Assembly: GCF_004123905.1 (NCBI RefSeq)
Contig: NZ_MZXW01000053.1
Location: 434,001-498,000, forward strand
Direction: 5' to 3'
Length of the DNA stretch: 64,000 bases
Source of the DNA: Bradyrhizobium betae
GTDB lineage: Bacteria; Pseudomonadota; Alphaproteobacteria; Rhizobiales; Xanthobacteraceae
The notes under the pieces were generated by a model, which searched no databases, was not told the DNA's origin, and saw only the letters and a list, made by a program, of their open reading frames with translations. The translations under genes were made by a program, and so were the position numbers. Below, piece by piece: positions 7,781 to 15,863 of the stretch (the stretch's first letter is position 1; each line of letters begins with the position of its first letter).

Positions 7781-9685
7781 TCAGGGGTGTTCTTGGCTGT
7801 ATGGCAGTGTCAGGCGGAATGTCGCTCCCGCACCGGGCGTGCTCTCGGCCGCCAACTGGCCGCCGTGAGCTTCCACCGTGGTTCGGCAGATCGCAAGTCC
7901 CATGCCCATGCCGCCGTGCTTCGTCGTGAAGAACGGATCGAACAGGCGCGGCAGGTCGTCGGGCCGGATGCCGGGGCCGCTGTCCTGCACCGTGATGGCG
8001 AGGTTTTCACCGTCGACGGCGCCGGCGCGCAGCGTGATGGTGCGGGGTCCGGGTTGGCCTGACATGGCCTGGGCGGCATTGATCAAGAGATTGACCAGGA
8101 CCTGCTGAAGCTCGATCCGGTCGCCGCGAATTGGCCGCAGGCCCTGCTCGGTCTCGACGGTGAGGGCGACGTCGTCATTCGCGAGCTCGCGCGCGACGAG
8201 GAGCGCCGCGTCCTCGACGATCTCGCTGATCTCAAGCAGGTCCCGCTGGGCCGGAGCTTTCTTCAGGAAGGCGCGGACGCGGGTGACGATCTCGCTGGCC
8301 CGGCGGCCTTGAGCGACGACGTGACCGATCGTCGCCGCAACCTCCTTCAGATCGGGCACCTCGCGCCGCAGCCAGCGCAAGCCGGCCTCGCCGCTGGTGA
8401 CGATCGCCGCCAGCGGTTGATTGACCTCGTGGGCGATGGAGGCGCTGAGCTCGCCGAGGGTGGCGAGGCGCGCGGCATGAGCGAGCTCCGCCTGCGCCGC
8501 GAGCAATGCATCCTGCGCCTGCTTGCGTTCGGTGATGTCGACCACGAAGGCGAGCACGTTGCGATCGCCGTCGGGCCCGGGAGGAAAGGTGATCGTGAAC
8601 AGCACGGGAACCTTGCGACCGTCGAGCCTGACGAGCTCCGTCTCGCCTTCGTAGAACGGCTCCCCTTCCGCGAACGCGATCAACGCGCCGAGGAAGCTCC
8701 GGTCGTCCGCGCCGAGAAGCCGCTCCACATTCTCGATGAAGGCCGAGGCGCGGTCTGCTCCTGCCATCGCCTGGAGGGCCGGATTGACGTCGGTGATTCC
8801 AGCGAGCCGGCGGGCATGTCGGACGAAATCGGGGTGTTGCGCCAGATGGTCGCGCAGGCTGGTTCCCGCGATCTCCAGCGATCGCAGCGCGGCTCGGAGC
8901 TTGCTCCAGTCCTCTTCGACCACGCCGATCCGGCTCGCGTCGAACATCCGGCGGTATCGCTGCTCGCTCTGCACCAGCGCGCTGTGTGCGGCGACGCGAT
9001 CGGTGACGTCGGTGTGCGTTTCAAGAACCCCGACCGGCTTGCCGAGACGGTCGTGCTGCAAGGCCCATCGGGCATCGACGGTAAGTGCGGCGCCGTCTTT
9101 CGTTCGTTGCCGCACGCGGCCCTCCCATCGACCGGTGTCGAGCAGGCCAGACTCGATGATTTCGCGCCGGTCGGGATATTGGGTTTGCAGAAGCTCGTCG
9201 GCGAGCTGCCCGAGCGCGTCGTCGGCCGACCAGCCATAGACCTGCTCGGCGGTCTTGTTCCAGAAAGTGATCACGCCGCCGCGATCCCTGACGAAGATCA
9301 TGTCATGCGAGAGGTTGAGCAGGCGCGCCTGCGCGGCGAGGCGCTTCGTGGCCGCGTGATTCTGCAAGGCCAGCAGCGTCGTGATGCCGATGGCGGCGAG
9401 GCTCACCAGCGCGCGAAGGGCGGGCGAGGCGATGGTCTCCAGACCGTGCGACAGCAGATAGGCTGATATCGTCAGGATGACGCAGCCGGCCGCGGCCACG
9501 ATGGTGTCGTCGCGCCGGTTGGTCCTTGCTGCGAGTAGGATGGCCACGACATAGAGAACCGCGACCGCGCCCTCGAGCGGCGTCAGCACGTCAATTAGGA
9601 AAACCGCGACGGCGAGGACGGCGGACCAGAACCGCAAGCCGGCGCGGCTCATGGATGAACCCGTGGCCCGATCATGAGCAGTCAT
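7781..9685 (-). CDS. Membrane PAS-domain sensor histidine kinase (FixL-like C-terminus)
   Basis: 634 residues. Four likely membrane helices fall in 18-106. A PAS domain follows at about 118-230 (MIFVRDRGGVITFWNKTAEQVYG) and ends with a PAC-type DVTDR; a second PAS-like region at about 245-388 ends in DITERKQAQ. The HisKA-type box has His419 in SIAHEVNQP, and the HATPase domain shows NLLINAAQA, DSGPGI and GMGMGLAICRT. It would autophosphorylate on His419 in response to an unknown signal and pass phosphate to the regulator starting 2 bp downstream. The PAS motifs give no visible heme- or flavin-binding signature. A second possible start is the Met at 9652. Confidence 0.92.
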   Translation of the reverse strand: MTAHDRATGSSMSRAGLRFWSAVLAVAVFLIDVLTPLEGAVAVLYVVAILLAARTNRRDDTIVAAAGCVILTISAYLLSHGLETIASPALRALVSLAAIGITTLLALQNHAATKRLAAQARLLNLSHDMIFVRDRGGVITFWNKTAEQVYGWSADDALGQLADELLQTQYPDRREIIESGLLDTGRWEGRVRQRTKDGAALTVDARWALQHDRLGKPVGVLETHTDVTDRVAAHSALVQSEQRYRRMFDASRIGVVEEDWSKLRAALRSLEIAGTSLRDHLAQHPDFVRHARRLAGITDVNPALQAMAGADRASAFIENVERLLGADDRSFLGALIAFAEGEPFYEGETELVRLDGRKVPVLFTITFPPGPDGDRNVLAFVVDITERKQAQDALLAAQAELAHAARLATLGELSASIAHEVNQPLAAIVTSGEAGLRWLRREVPDLKEVAATIGHVVAQGRRASEIVTRVRAFLKKAPAQRDLLEISEIVEDAALLVARELANDDVALTVETEQGLRPIRGDRIELQQVLVNLLINAAQAMSGQPGPRTITLRAGAVDGENLAITVQDSGPGIRPDDLPRLFDPFFTTKHGGMGMGLAICRTTVEAHGGQLAAESTPGAGATFRLTLPYSQEHP

Positions 9686-10096
9686 CGTCGCTGGCAGCCG
9701 TTTGTCTCATATCAGCGGCGTTGATGCCGCGATTTGATCGCGTCCACAACATCCCGCGGCGCGATTTTCGTGCTCTCGTGGAAGACCTTCACGCCGCTCA
9801 ATCCGGCGAAAGCGCCGGCGGATGGCATTCCCTGGAAAAACCGGGGAACTCCCGCGATTCTGCAGGTGGATGGCAGGCAAAAGCGCGTCAACTTACCGCA
9901 GGCGCGTCGCGCCGGTCGGCTCACCCGACGAACATGCTGCGATCATACCTAGGTATGACGCGGTCAACCCGAGAACCTAGCGATGCACCCGCGCGTAGAA
10001 TGGATCGCGCGGACCGTCGAATTACTCTGCTCCCATGACATTCGGACAAGCCAGTCAGGCCAGGCCGGATGGAAAACGGGATAAGGAGATTCGACG
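9686..10096. other. Divergent intergenic region between kinase and AraC genes
   Basis: About 410 bases that should hold the promoters of both the kinase operon (minus) and the AraC gene (plus). The clearest element is the 16-bp palindrome listed separately. A 70-codon minus frame at 9712-9924 is open, but I see no recognisable family or ribosome site and do not call it. Confidence 0.6.
9943..9958. promoter_or_regulatory. Perfect 16-bp palindrome, candidate operator
   Basis: TCATACCTAGGTATGA reads identically on both strands. It contains CTAG, which is rare in many bacterial genomes, and lies between divergent regulatory genes, 257 bp before the kinase start and 138 bp before the AraC start. 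A dimeric regulator such as the FixJ-type protein encoded at 7107-7778 is a reasonable binder; that is inference. Confidence 0.5.
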
Positions 10097-10942
10097 ATGT
10101 CGTTGCAGATGTCACGCTCACAGGTGGTTAGGGATCATGGCGTTCGCGCGATCGATATCTCGGCGATCGATCGCGATCGGCTCGGGTTGTCGAAACTCCC
10201 TGACCGGTTCGGCGAAGACGGTGCGATGCTCTCCTTCGTCCATCTGGACGTAGCCCTGGCAGTGGAGGCGCAAACAGCCGATGTCGAGCGATCTGCCGTC
10301 CGCGGATCCGGCTTCAAGCTCTCTGCAAAACTCCTGGCGGGATCGCCTGCTGGGAACGAGCGAGCGGAAGAATTCACCGATCCGGTGATGCGGCGCCTGT
10401 CGGATGCGCTCGCGGCGACCGAAGCCACGCACGATGCCCACTCCGGGATCATGGCCGACGCCCTTCGGCTTGCGATCCTCACCCGGACGTTCAGCCGGCA
10501 GACGTTTCGCGCACCGGCCGAGCTCGACCCAACTGACGACGTTCGCGAGGAGGATGCCGGCCGGACCGTTCGGTCGTTGCAGAACTGGCGCCTCAAGCGC
10601 GTTCTGCAATATGTCGACAAGAACCTGACCGCCAAGATAACGCTACAGGACATGGCCGCCGTTGCGGGCCTGAGCAGGATGCATTTCGCGGCGCAGTTCC
10701 GCACCGCCACCGGCGTTCGGCCTCACGAATATCTGCTGAGGCGTCGCATCGAGCGCGCCCAGGAGCTGCTCAAGCAGGCCGAAATTCCGCTCGTCGATAT
10801 CGCCTTGACCGTGGGCTTTCAGACCCAGGCGCATTTCACCACGGTGTTCAAGCGCTTTGTCGGCGACACGCCGTATCAATGGCGGAGCGCCTATCTCGCG
10901 CAATTCATGCCGCTGCCGCGTGCAGGAGCGGGATCGTCATGA
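10097..10942 (+). CDS. AraC family transcriptional regulator, related to the one at 1833-2849
   Basis: 281 residues; AGGAG lies 9 bases before the ATG. The C-terminal 100 residues carry both AraC helix-turn-helix motifs, with GLSRMHFAAQFRTATG and TVGFQTQAHFTTVFKRF, then GDTPYQWR. These match the other AraC protein of this window closely in the DNA-binding half, while the N-terminal halves differ in length and sequence. It is transcribed divergently from the sensor kinase and overlaps a short frame at its 3' end by 4 bp. The effector is unknown. Confidence 0.87.
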   Translation: MSLQMSRSQVVRDHGVRAIDISAIDRDRLGLSKLPDRFGEDGAMLSFVHLDVALAVEAQTADVERSAVRGSGFKLSAKLLAGSPAGNERAEEFTDPVMRRLSDALAATEATHDAHSGIMADALRLAILTRTFSRQTFRAPAELDPTDDVREEDAGRTVRSLQNWRLKRVLQYVDKNLTAKITLQDMAAVAGLSRMHFAAQFRTATGVRPHEYLLRRRIERAQELLKQAEIPLVDIALTVGFQTQAHFTTVFKRFVGDTPYQWRSAYLAQFMPLPRAGAGSS

Positions 10943-11148
10943 GCAATCTCGGCATTCAAGCCCTGCTGCTGCCGCTGGCGAGCATTCATTTGATGCTGAC
11001 GCACCATGAGCTCATGGAGACGATCGAGCTTGTCCGCGCCCTCGGCAGCTCCTATCGTCTCGCTGCCTTGGAACCGGGGAGCAGCTTTCTCTACGGACGC
11101 TTCGCCCTCAACTTCTGCCGGAGCGCCGTGGCGTTGGCTGCACGGTGA
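10939..11148 (+). CDS. Small hypothetical protein coupled to AraC gene
   Basis: 69 residues. The ATG overlaps the AraC stop as ATGA, and third codon positions are strongly G/C, both of which suggest real translation. The N-terminus (LGIQALLLPLASIHLMLTHH) is moderately hydrophobic. I recognise no family. It ends 1 bp before the stop of the convergent peptide-binding protein gene. It could also be chance readthrough coding potential, so confidence is moderate at best. Confidence 0.45.
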   Translation: MSNLGIQALLLPLASIHLMLTHHELMETIELVRALGSSYRLAALEPGSSFLYGRFALNFCRSAVALAAR

Positions 11149-11149
11149 G

Positions 11150-12940
11150 CTATGAGCTCCGATACCAGCTCCCCAGATTCCACGTCGTGACATCCCACCC
11201 CGAGATGTCCGCCATCAGGCTGTTGACGTTGCCGCCGACGATATTGCGCGAGAGCAGCGGCACCAGCACGTTGGCCTCGCAGAAGATCTCGTTGACCTTG
11301 ATCAGCAGCGCGGCGCGCTTGACCGGATCGAGCTCGTTCTGCGCGGCCTTGTAGGCCTTGTCGGCCTCGGGATCCGACCAGCGCGAGACGTTGCGGCCGA
11401 GCCATTTGTTGTCCTTGGTCGAGATCTCCCAGGAGACGCACTGGTTCAAGAACCGCTCCGGATCGGGCTGCGGCTGCGTCGTGTTGTACATCTCCATGTC
11501 GCAATAGAGCTTCGAATAGGTGTCGGGGTTGCCGACATCGGACGAGAAGAACACCGACGCGGTGACCGACTTCAGCTCGATGTCGATGCCGGCCTTCTGG
11601 CAGGCCTGCTTGATGATGGCCTGCGTCTTCTGTCGCGGGGCGTTGATCGAGGTCTGGAAGACGTATTTGAGCTGCTTGCCATCCTTCGCGCGAATGCCGT
11701 CCGCGCCCTTCTTCCAGCCGGCCTCGTCCAGGATCTTGTTCGCCTTCTCGATGTCGAACTCGTATTTCAGCTTGCCCGATTTGAACTGGCTGGGCTGGTT
11801 GACGAAGCTCGCCGTGGCGACGGCCGCACGCCCGTAGATGAATTTCTGGATCGCCTCACGATCGATCAGCAGGTTGAATGCCTTTCGAACGGCCGGATCG
11901 GACAGCGTCGGGTGTTTGGTCTTGGCGCTGGACCGCTCGCCGTCGACCTCGGTCCACGGGTCCGTGGTGTTGAGAACGATGAACTCGACGCCGCCGGAGA
12001 GGGTGAACTCCACCTTGCCTTTTCCGACGGCCTCCATGCGCTTGAGGATCTCGTCCTCCACCAGCAGATTCCAGGCATAGTCATATTCGCCGGTCTGCAG
12101 CACCGCGCGGGCCGCGGAGACGGCGTCGCCGCCGCCCTTGAGCTCGAGCGTGTCGAAATGCGGCTGGTTCTTGACGTGATAGTCGGGATTGCGTTCGGCC
12201 GTGAGCAGGTCGCCCGGCTTGAACTCGACGAATTTGTACGGGCCGGTACCGACCGGCTTCAGATTGCCCGGTGCGTCGCGCGACTTTGCGCCGGCATAGT
12301 CGCCGAAATGATGCTTTGGCAGGATCTGGCCGACCGAGCCGACGAAGGGGTCGGCCCAGAACGGCGTCGGAGCTTTGAAGATCACCTTGACGGTGTGGTC
12401 GTCGATCTTTTCGACCTTGATATTCTGGTAGGATCCCGTGGTGTACGCAGCCGTCGCCAGGTCCGCGGCGTATGCCCAAGTAAAGACGACGTCGTCGGCG
12501 GTGAAGGGCTTGCCGTCATGCCACTTCACGCCTTGCTTCAGTTTCCAGGTCACGCTGGTGCCGTCGGCGGAGAGGCCGCCGTTCGCCTTGGTCGGGACTT
12601 CGGCGGCAAGGCATGGGACGAGGTTGCCTTCCTTGTCCCAGCCTGCGAGCGGCTCGAAGAAGATGCGCGAGGCGACCTGGTCCTTGGTGCCGAGCGCGAA
12701 ATGCGGATTGAGCAGGGTCGGGGCCTGCCAGATCAGGATTTTCAGCGGGCCGCCGCCGCCGGCCTTGGTCGGCTTGTAGGGAAGCGTGGCATCCGCCATC
12801 GCCACGTCGTTCCAGAGCAGGATCTGGCTCGCGACGGGCGCTGCGATCCCGACCGCAGCCATGGTCTGGATGAACGAGCGCCGCGACAGCGTGCCTTGCT
12901 TCACCTCCACGATGCGCTGACGGATTTCGTTTTCGTTCAT
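11150..12940 (-). CDS. Peptide/opine-type ABC transporter substrate-binding protein, Tat-exported
   Basis: 596 residues from the ATG at 12940, preferred because GAGG sits 8 bases upstream; a GTG nine bases earlier is in frame but would put that GAGG in its own start region. The twin-arginine motif SRRSFIQ (about residues 19-25) and following hydrophobic stretch mark Tat export to the periplasm. The body fits solute-binding family 5 (SBP_bac_5), with WQAPTLLNPHFALG, LKQGVKWHDGKPFTADDVVFTW and PVGTGPYKFVEFKPG. Such proteins bind oligopeptides, opines or similar compounds. No permease or ATPase genes adjoin it, so it must use a transporter encoded elsewhere. Confidence 0.9.
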   Translation of the reverse strand: MNENEIRQRIVEVKQGTLSRRSFIQTMAAVGIAAPVASQILLWNDVAMADATLPYKPTKAGGGGPLKILIWQAPTLLNPHFALGTKDQVASRIFFEPLAGWDKEGNLVPCLAAEVPTKANGGLSADGTSVTWKLKQGVKWHDGKPFTADDVVFTWAYAADLATAAYTTGSYQNIKVEKIDDHTVKVIFKAPTPFWADPFVGSVGQILPKHHFGDYAGAKSRDAPGNLKPVGTGPYKFVEFKPGDLLTAERNPDYHVKNQPHFDTLELKGGGDAVSAARAVLQTGEYDYAWNLLVEDEILKRMEAVGKGKVEFTLSGGVEFIVLNTTDPWTEVDGERSSAKTKHPTLSDPAVRKAFNLLIDREAIQKFIYGRAAVATASFVNQPSQFKSGKLKYEFDIEKANKILDEAGWKKGADGIRAKDGKQLKYVFQTSINAPRQKTQAIIKQACQKAGIDIELKSVTASVFFSSDVGNPDTYSKLYCDMEMYNTTQPQPDPERFLNQCVSWEISTKDNKWLGRNVSRWSDPEADKAYKAAQNELDPVKRAALLIKVNEIFCEANVLVPLLSRNIVGGNVNSLMADISGWDVTTWNLGSWYRSS

Positions 12941-13770
12941 CGGATTCACCTCGAAAGATACGTCATCCCCGGCAACCCATCATGTTTCATCGCGGGCAAG
13001 GCAGCAATGCCGACATTGCCGGGACGCCCTGCGGCGAAATGTGCGAATCCGCGCAAGGGCGTGGTCCCGCGCCGTTGATTGCTGCGATCAACGAGCTGCT
13101 GTCGCAGACCTCGTCATGTCCGTCGTCGATCAGCCAGGCCACCCCGCGCATGCGCTGGTGAGCGATCAGTCGTTCGTCCGCGACAGCGTTAGGCTCGACA
13201 AGGCGCGTCGCGACTGCGCCCGTGTGCGGCTGACTGCGATCGTCGAGGGACACGCTCAAGCGGGCCTGCGAGCGCATCGCGCGCGTGCAGAGCGCTGCAC
13301 TGAACGCGAGGGTTGTCGTGGGATATACGGTGTCGGATCGCTGCGGATCTGCGCCCGGAATCGGTGGACTCGGCACTGGCTTGTTCTTTGGGCAGCGTGC
13401 TCATGAATCAACCGTCTCGCGCTGGAGCGCCCGGTGTCCTGATACGCTAGACGCAGCGAAAGGAGTGCTGCAGCGCGCGGCCATACTCATTTGTGAACGT
13501 TCGCAAATTGCAGTCGCGCCTTCTCACGAAACATCGTTCTGTTTTTTCGCTGGTTGCGGCAGAAGATTGCGAGAGTGCGAGCAAAACAAGGTGGCGACAT
13601 TGATGGTGCGTCATCTTGTAGCAGTCTTCGCGCACAGCGCATGTCGCCCTGCGTGAGCCGACGAGATGTGGCATCGGAATTGCTCTGATGATATTGCAAA
13701 GTACACCAGTGGACGAGGCGAATCCGGCGAGCCCGAGTAGCCGCTAACAGCGCCGCTTGGGAGACGAGAG
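12941..13770. other. 830-base region with no convincing gene
   Basis: Open frames on both strands (plus 13041-13406, minus 12987-13376) overlap each other and match nothing I recognise; they look like the usual chance frames of high-GC DNA, or a decayed gene. The segment 13480-13700 is more AT-rich than its surroundings and contains a 20-bp inverted repeat, so it probably holds the promoter of the gene at 13771. Confidence 0.5.
13489..13508. promoter_or_regulatory. 20-bp inverted repeat, candidate operator
   Basis: ATTTGTGAACGTTCGCAAAT is palindromic except for one symmetric mismatched pair. It lies in an AT-richer stretch about 260 bp upstream of the hydrolase-like gene at 13771. It resembles a dimeric repressor site in shape; no binder is identified. 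Confidence 0.4.
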
Positions 13771-14853
13771 ATGGACGGGGATCATTCGCCCCACAGCTTC
13801 TGTGACAGCGCTTCCGGCAGTCTGGCACACCTTCGCGAACGAGCCTCCGCATTCTTCGAAAGGCTGCCGGTCGCCGAACTCGCGCGTGACGCGCAGAGGC
13901 GGCGATGGGTATCGGATTGGGCGAGAATAGGTGACGACTACCTCGTGCTCGCCGAATCCGCGGGCGAAGCAGGTTCGTCTCGATTTTCAGGCGAATCGTA
14001 TCTGTGTGCGATGACCGCCCACGAAGTCGCAAGAAGTCTGTCCTGCTCCGAAGATGCGGCAGGCATCGATCTCGCGGACAAGATCGGCCTTAGCCTCGGC
14101 AAGCTCGAAGATCGCTGGGCCAAGCGGATTGAGCGCGTGGAAATCGACTATCTTGGTCAAGCGACGCTCGAGGGCTTCTTTGTCTCGGCGGCTTGCAATT
14201 GTGCTTCCGCACCCGCGGTCATTTGTGTCGGCGACGAGGAAGCCGATCTGGGCGCGGTGTTGGCTCGGTTGCTTCCGGCCTTGCTTGGCCGAGGAGTTTC
14301 GCTCCTGCTCGTTGACGGCCGCAATGCATCCGTCTCTCGCTCACGCAGGCCCGAGCATGCTCTTGGTTGCTGGCTCGACTATCTGGATGGTCGCCCGGAC
14401 GTCGATTCAAATCGGATCGGTGTTTATGGCGAAGGGGCGGGCGCCAGCCACGCTTCACGCCTCGCCTGCTCGGATCGCAGGATCGCCGCTGCGGTGTGCG
14501 ACGGTGGCTTTTGGGCCTCGCACCGACTTCGCGCGTCGGTTCGCTGGATAACCGGTGTCTGGCATGAGGTCGGCGGCGACAGCCCGACGCGGTCCCTGCC
14601 GACGGCGCGTCGCGTGCCCTGTCCGATTCTCGTGGCGGTCGGGCGTCGCTCGATGGTGCGGGAGGAGGACGCGCTCGAACTGCAAGCTGCCTACCACCAA
14701 TCCGGGGCGCATTGCTCGGTCGTCGTCCCGAACGCGATCCGGTGCCCTTTGGGAGAGGTCGAAAATTTCGTTGCCGTGGACGATTTCGTCTTCGATTGGT
14801 TCGGCGACAAGTTCGGGCCTGCCCGTCAGATCGATCCTCTTGCCTATCTCTAG
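13771..14853 (+). CDS. Alpha/beta hydrolase-fold protein lacking the nucleophile serine
   Basis: 360 residues. Residues about 120-350 follow the alpha/beta hydrolase pattern, with a strand-turn RIGVYGEGAGASHASRLA where a G-x-S-x-G elbow is expected; the nucleophile position (residue 222) is Gly. The N-terminal 110 residues are helical and resemble the cap-first layout of FrsA/DUF1100-type esterases. GAGACGAGAG precedes the ATG. A MarR gene is convergent 22 bp downstream. Without the serine it is probably not a conventional esterase; it may be a binding protein or use another residue. Family assignment is moderate. Confidence 0.6.
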   Translation: MDGDHSPHSFCDSASGSLAHLRERASAFFERLPVAELARDAQRRRWVSDWARIGDDYLVLAESAGEAGSSRFSGESYLCAMTAHEVARSLSCSEDAAGIDLADKIGLSLGKLEDRWAKRIERVEIDYLGQATLEGFFVSAACNCASAPAVICVGDEEADLGAVLARLLPALLGRGVSLLLVDGRNASVSRSRRPEHALGCWLDYLDGRPDVDSNRIGVYGEGAGASHASRLACSDRRIAAAVCDGGFWASHRLRASVRWITGVWHEVGGDSPTRSLPTARRVPCPILVAVGRRSMVREEDALELQAAYHQSGAHCSVVVPNAIRCPLGEVENFVAVDDFVFDWFGDKFGPARQIDPLAYL

Positions 14854-14875
14854 AGAGCGTTTGCGGCGGCTCGCG

Positions 14876-15355
14876 CTACGAGGCGTCGATAGCCAGCAAT
14901 CGTGCTGCCAGTCGGGCGTTCTTGGCGATCGTTGCGAGCGCAGCGTTCAGGGTAGCCAACGTCTTCTCGTCGAGATCATTGAACATGGTCGAGTTCAGGG
15001 CGAGCTTTCTCTTGGAGAGCTTCTCGATGTCCGTCGTCGCCTTTGTCGTGAGCGACATCAGGACGAAGCGTGCGTCGTCCGCGCCGGGACGCCGCGACAG
15101 GAAGCCGCTCTTTTCGAGGGTCTTGGTCTGGTTGGTCACAAAGGCCGGGTGAACGCGCAGCTTGTTCGCAATGTCGATTCCAGCGACGCCCTGTCCCTCG
15201 TCCAGTTCAGTGATGGCCATCAAGATCAACCATTGCGGCTCGGTAATGCCCAGCAGTCCGGCCCAGCTGGTATGGATATCCTCCAGCTGAGAGTGAATCT
15301 CGAAGACGTTCCAGATGAAGTCCGTAATTGCCCTGTCGAGTTTCTTCTCGATCAT
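14876..15355 (-). CDS. MarR family transcriptional regulator
   Basis: 159 residues. The winged helix lies at about 55-100, with ITEPQWLILMAITEL, GIDIANKLRVHPAFVTNQTKTLEKSGFLSR and the wing RRPGADDARFVLMSLT. The ATG at 15355 has GGGGGAAG just upstream. MarR proteins bind palindromic sites as dimers and respond to phenolics or oxidants. The upstream region also faces the porin gene and a possible small RNA, any of which it could control in addition to its own gene. Confidence 0.9.
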   Translation of the reverse strand: MIEKKLDRAITDFIWNVFEIHSQLEDIHTSWAGLLGITEPQWLILMAITELDEGQGVAGIDIANKLRVHPAFVTNQTKTLEKSGFLSRRPGADDARFVLMSLTTKATTDIEKLSKRKLALNSTMFNDLDEKTLATLNAALATIAKNARLAARLLAIDAS

Positions 15356-15429
15356 GTGGCTTCCCCCCTGTCTTATTATTGTCTTTTAATGGGATATTGG
15401 GGAGGCGTCTCTAACATCGCGCACCGACG

Positions 15430-15600
15430 ATAGTTTTAGACACCGAAAGGTTGAAATCGTTCGGCATTAAATGCTTGCAAAAAACAATTAAGTAAATTAC
15501 GCCTCTTCATACTCAATCTTGCTGCTCTTGACCTTTGTCGACGGACAGCGATGCGAGACCTCCAAGAAAGCCCTCGGGATGCCCCCTGAGGGCTTTTTCT
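15430..15600 (+). ncRNA. Possible small RNA or leader ending at an orphan terminator
   Basis: A plus-strand intrinsic terminator (15569-15598) has no plus-strand gene upstream: the preceding gene is marR on minus, starting at 15355. A transcript begun somewhere in 15360-15550, an AT-rich stretch, would end here. No good ORF ends before the terminator. The 5' end given is a guess, not seen in the sequence. A trans-acting small RNA or an attenuated early end of the porin transcript are both possible. Confidence 0.35.
15569..15598 (+). terminator. Intrinsic terminator with no upstream plus-strand gene
   Basis: Arms AGCCCTCGGG (15569-15578) and CCTGAGGGCT (15585-15594) pair over 10 bp with one G-T pair, followed by TTTT. 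It lies upstream of the porin promoter region, so it is not the end of any annotated plus-strand gene. Confidence 0.7.
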
Positions 15601-15692
15601 TTGTCTTGCATATGCTTGGGTCGCGCGCCTCTCGTCTCTGTTGCGCTTGGGCAACATCTTCCTTCGAACTGTCGATTCATCAAATCAATAAA

Positions 15693-15720
15693 TTGAGGCA
15701 GTTGTTTTTATAAACTATAT
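15693..15720 (+). promoter_or_regulatory. Candidate sigma-70-type promoter of the porin gene
   Basis: TTGAGG (15693-15698) and CTATAT (15715-15720) are spaced by 16 bases in an AT-rich stretch otherwise unusual here. Transcription from it would give a 5' leader of about 135 bases before the porin ATG. No experimental support is visible. Confidence 0.4.
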
Positions 15721-15863
15721 GTGAAGCCACGACGGAGGGGGGGCACCTCGCTGTCGTTTCAGTCCGGACCCTCGGTGCGGATCTGAATTGAACGGAAATT
15801 GAAGAGGGTAGAGCGGCCTCCGTCCAGGAGCCGGGCCCCCTGAACCGACCTGGAGGTTTACTA

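Noticed and set aside
9712..9924. Minus frame of 70 codons
   Set aside because: It has no ribosome site, family or coupling to a neighbour; it lies in a promoter region.
12987..13376. Minus frame of 129 codons (and plus 13041-13406)
   Set aside because: Both strands are open, neither has a ribosome site or a known domain; a decayed gene cannot be excluded.
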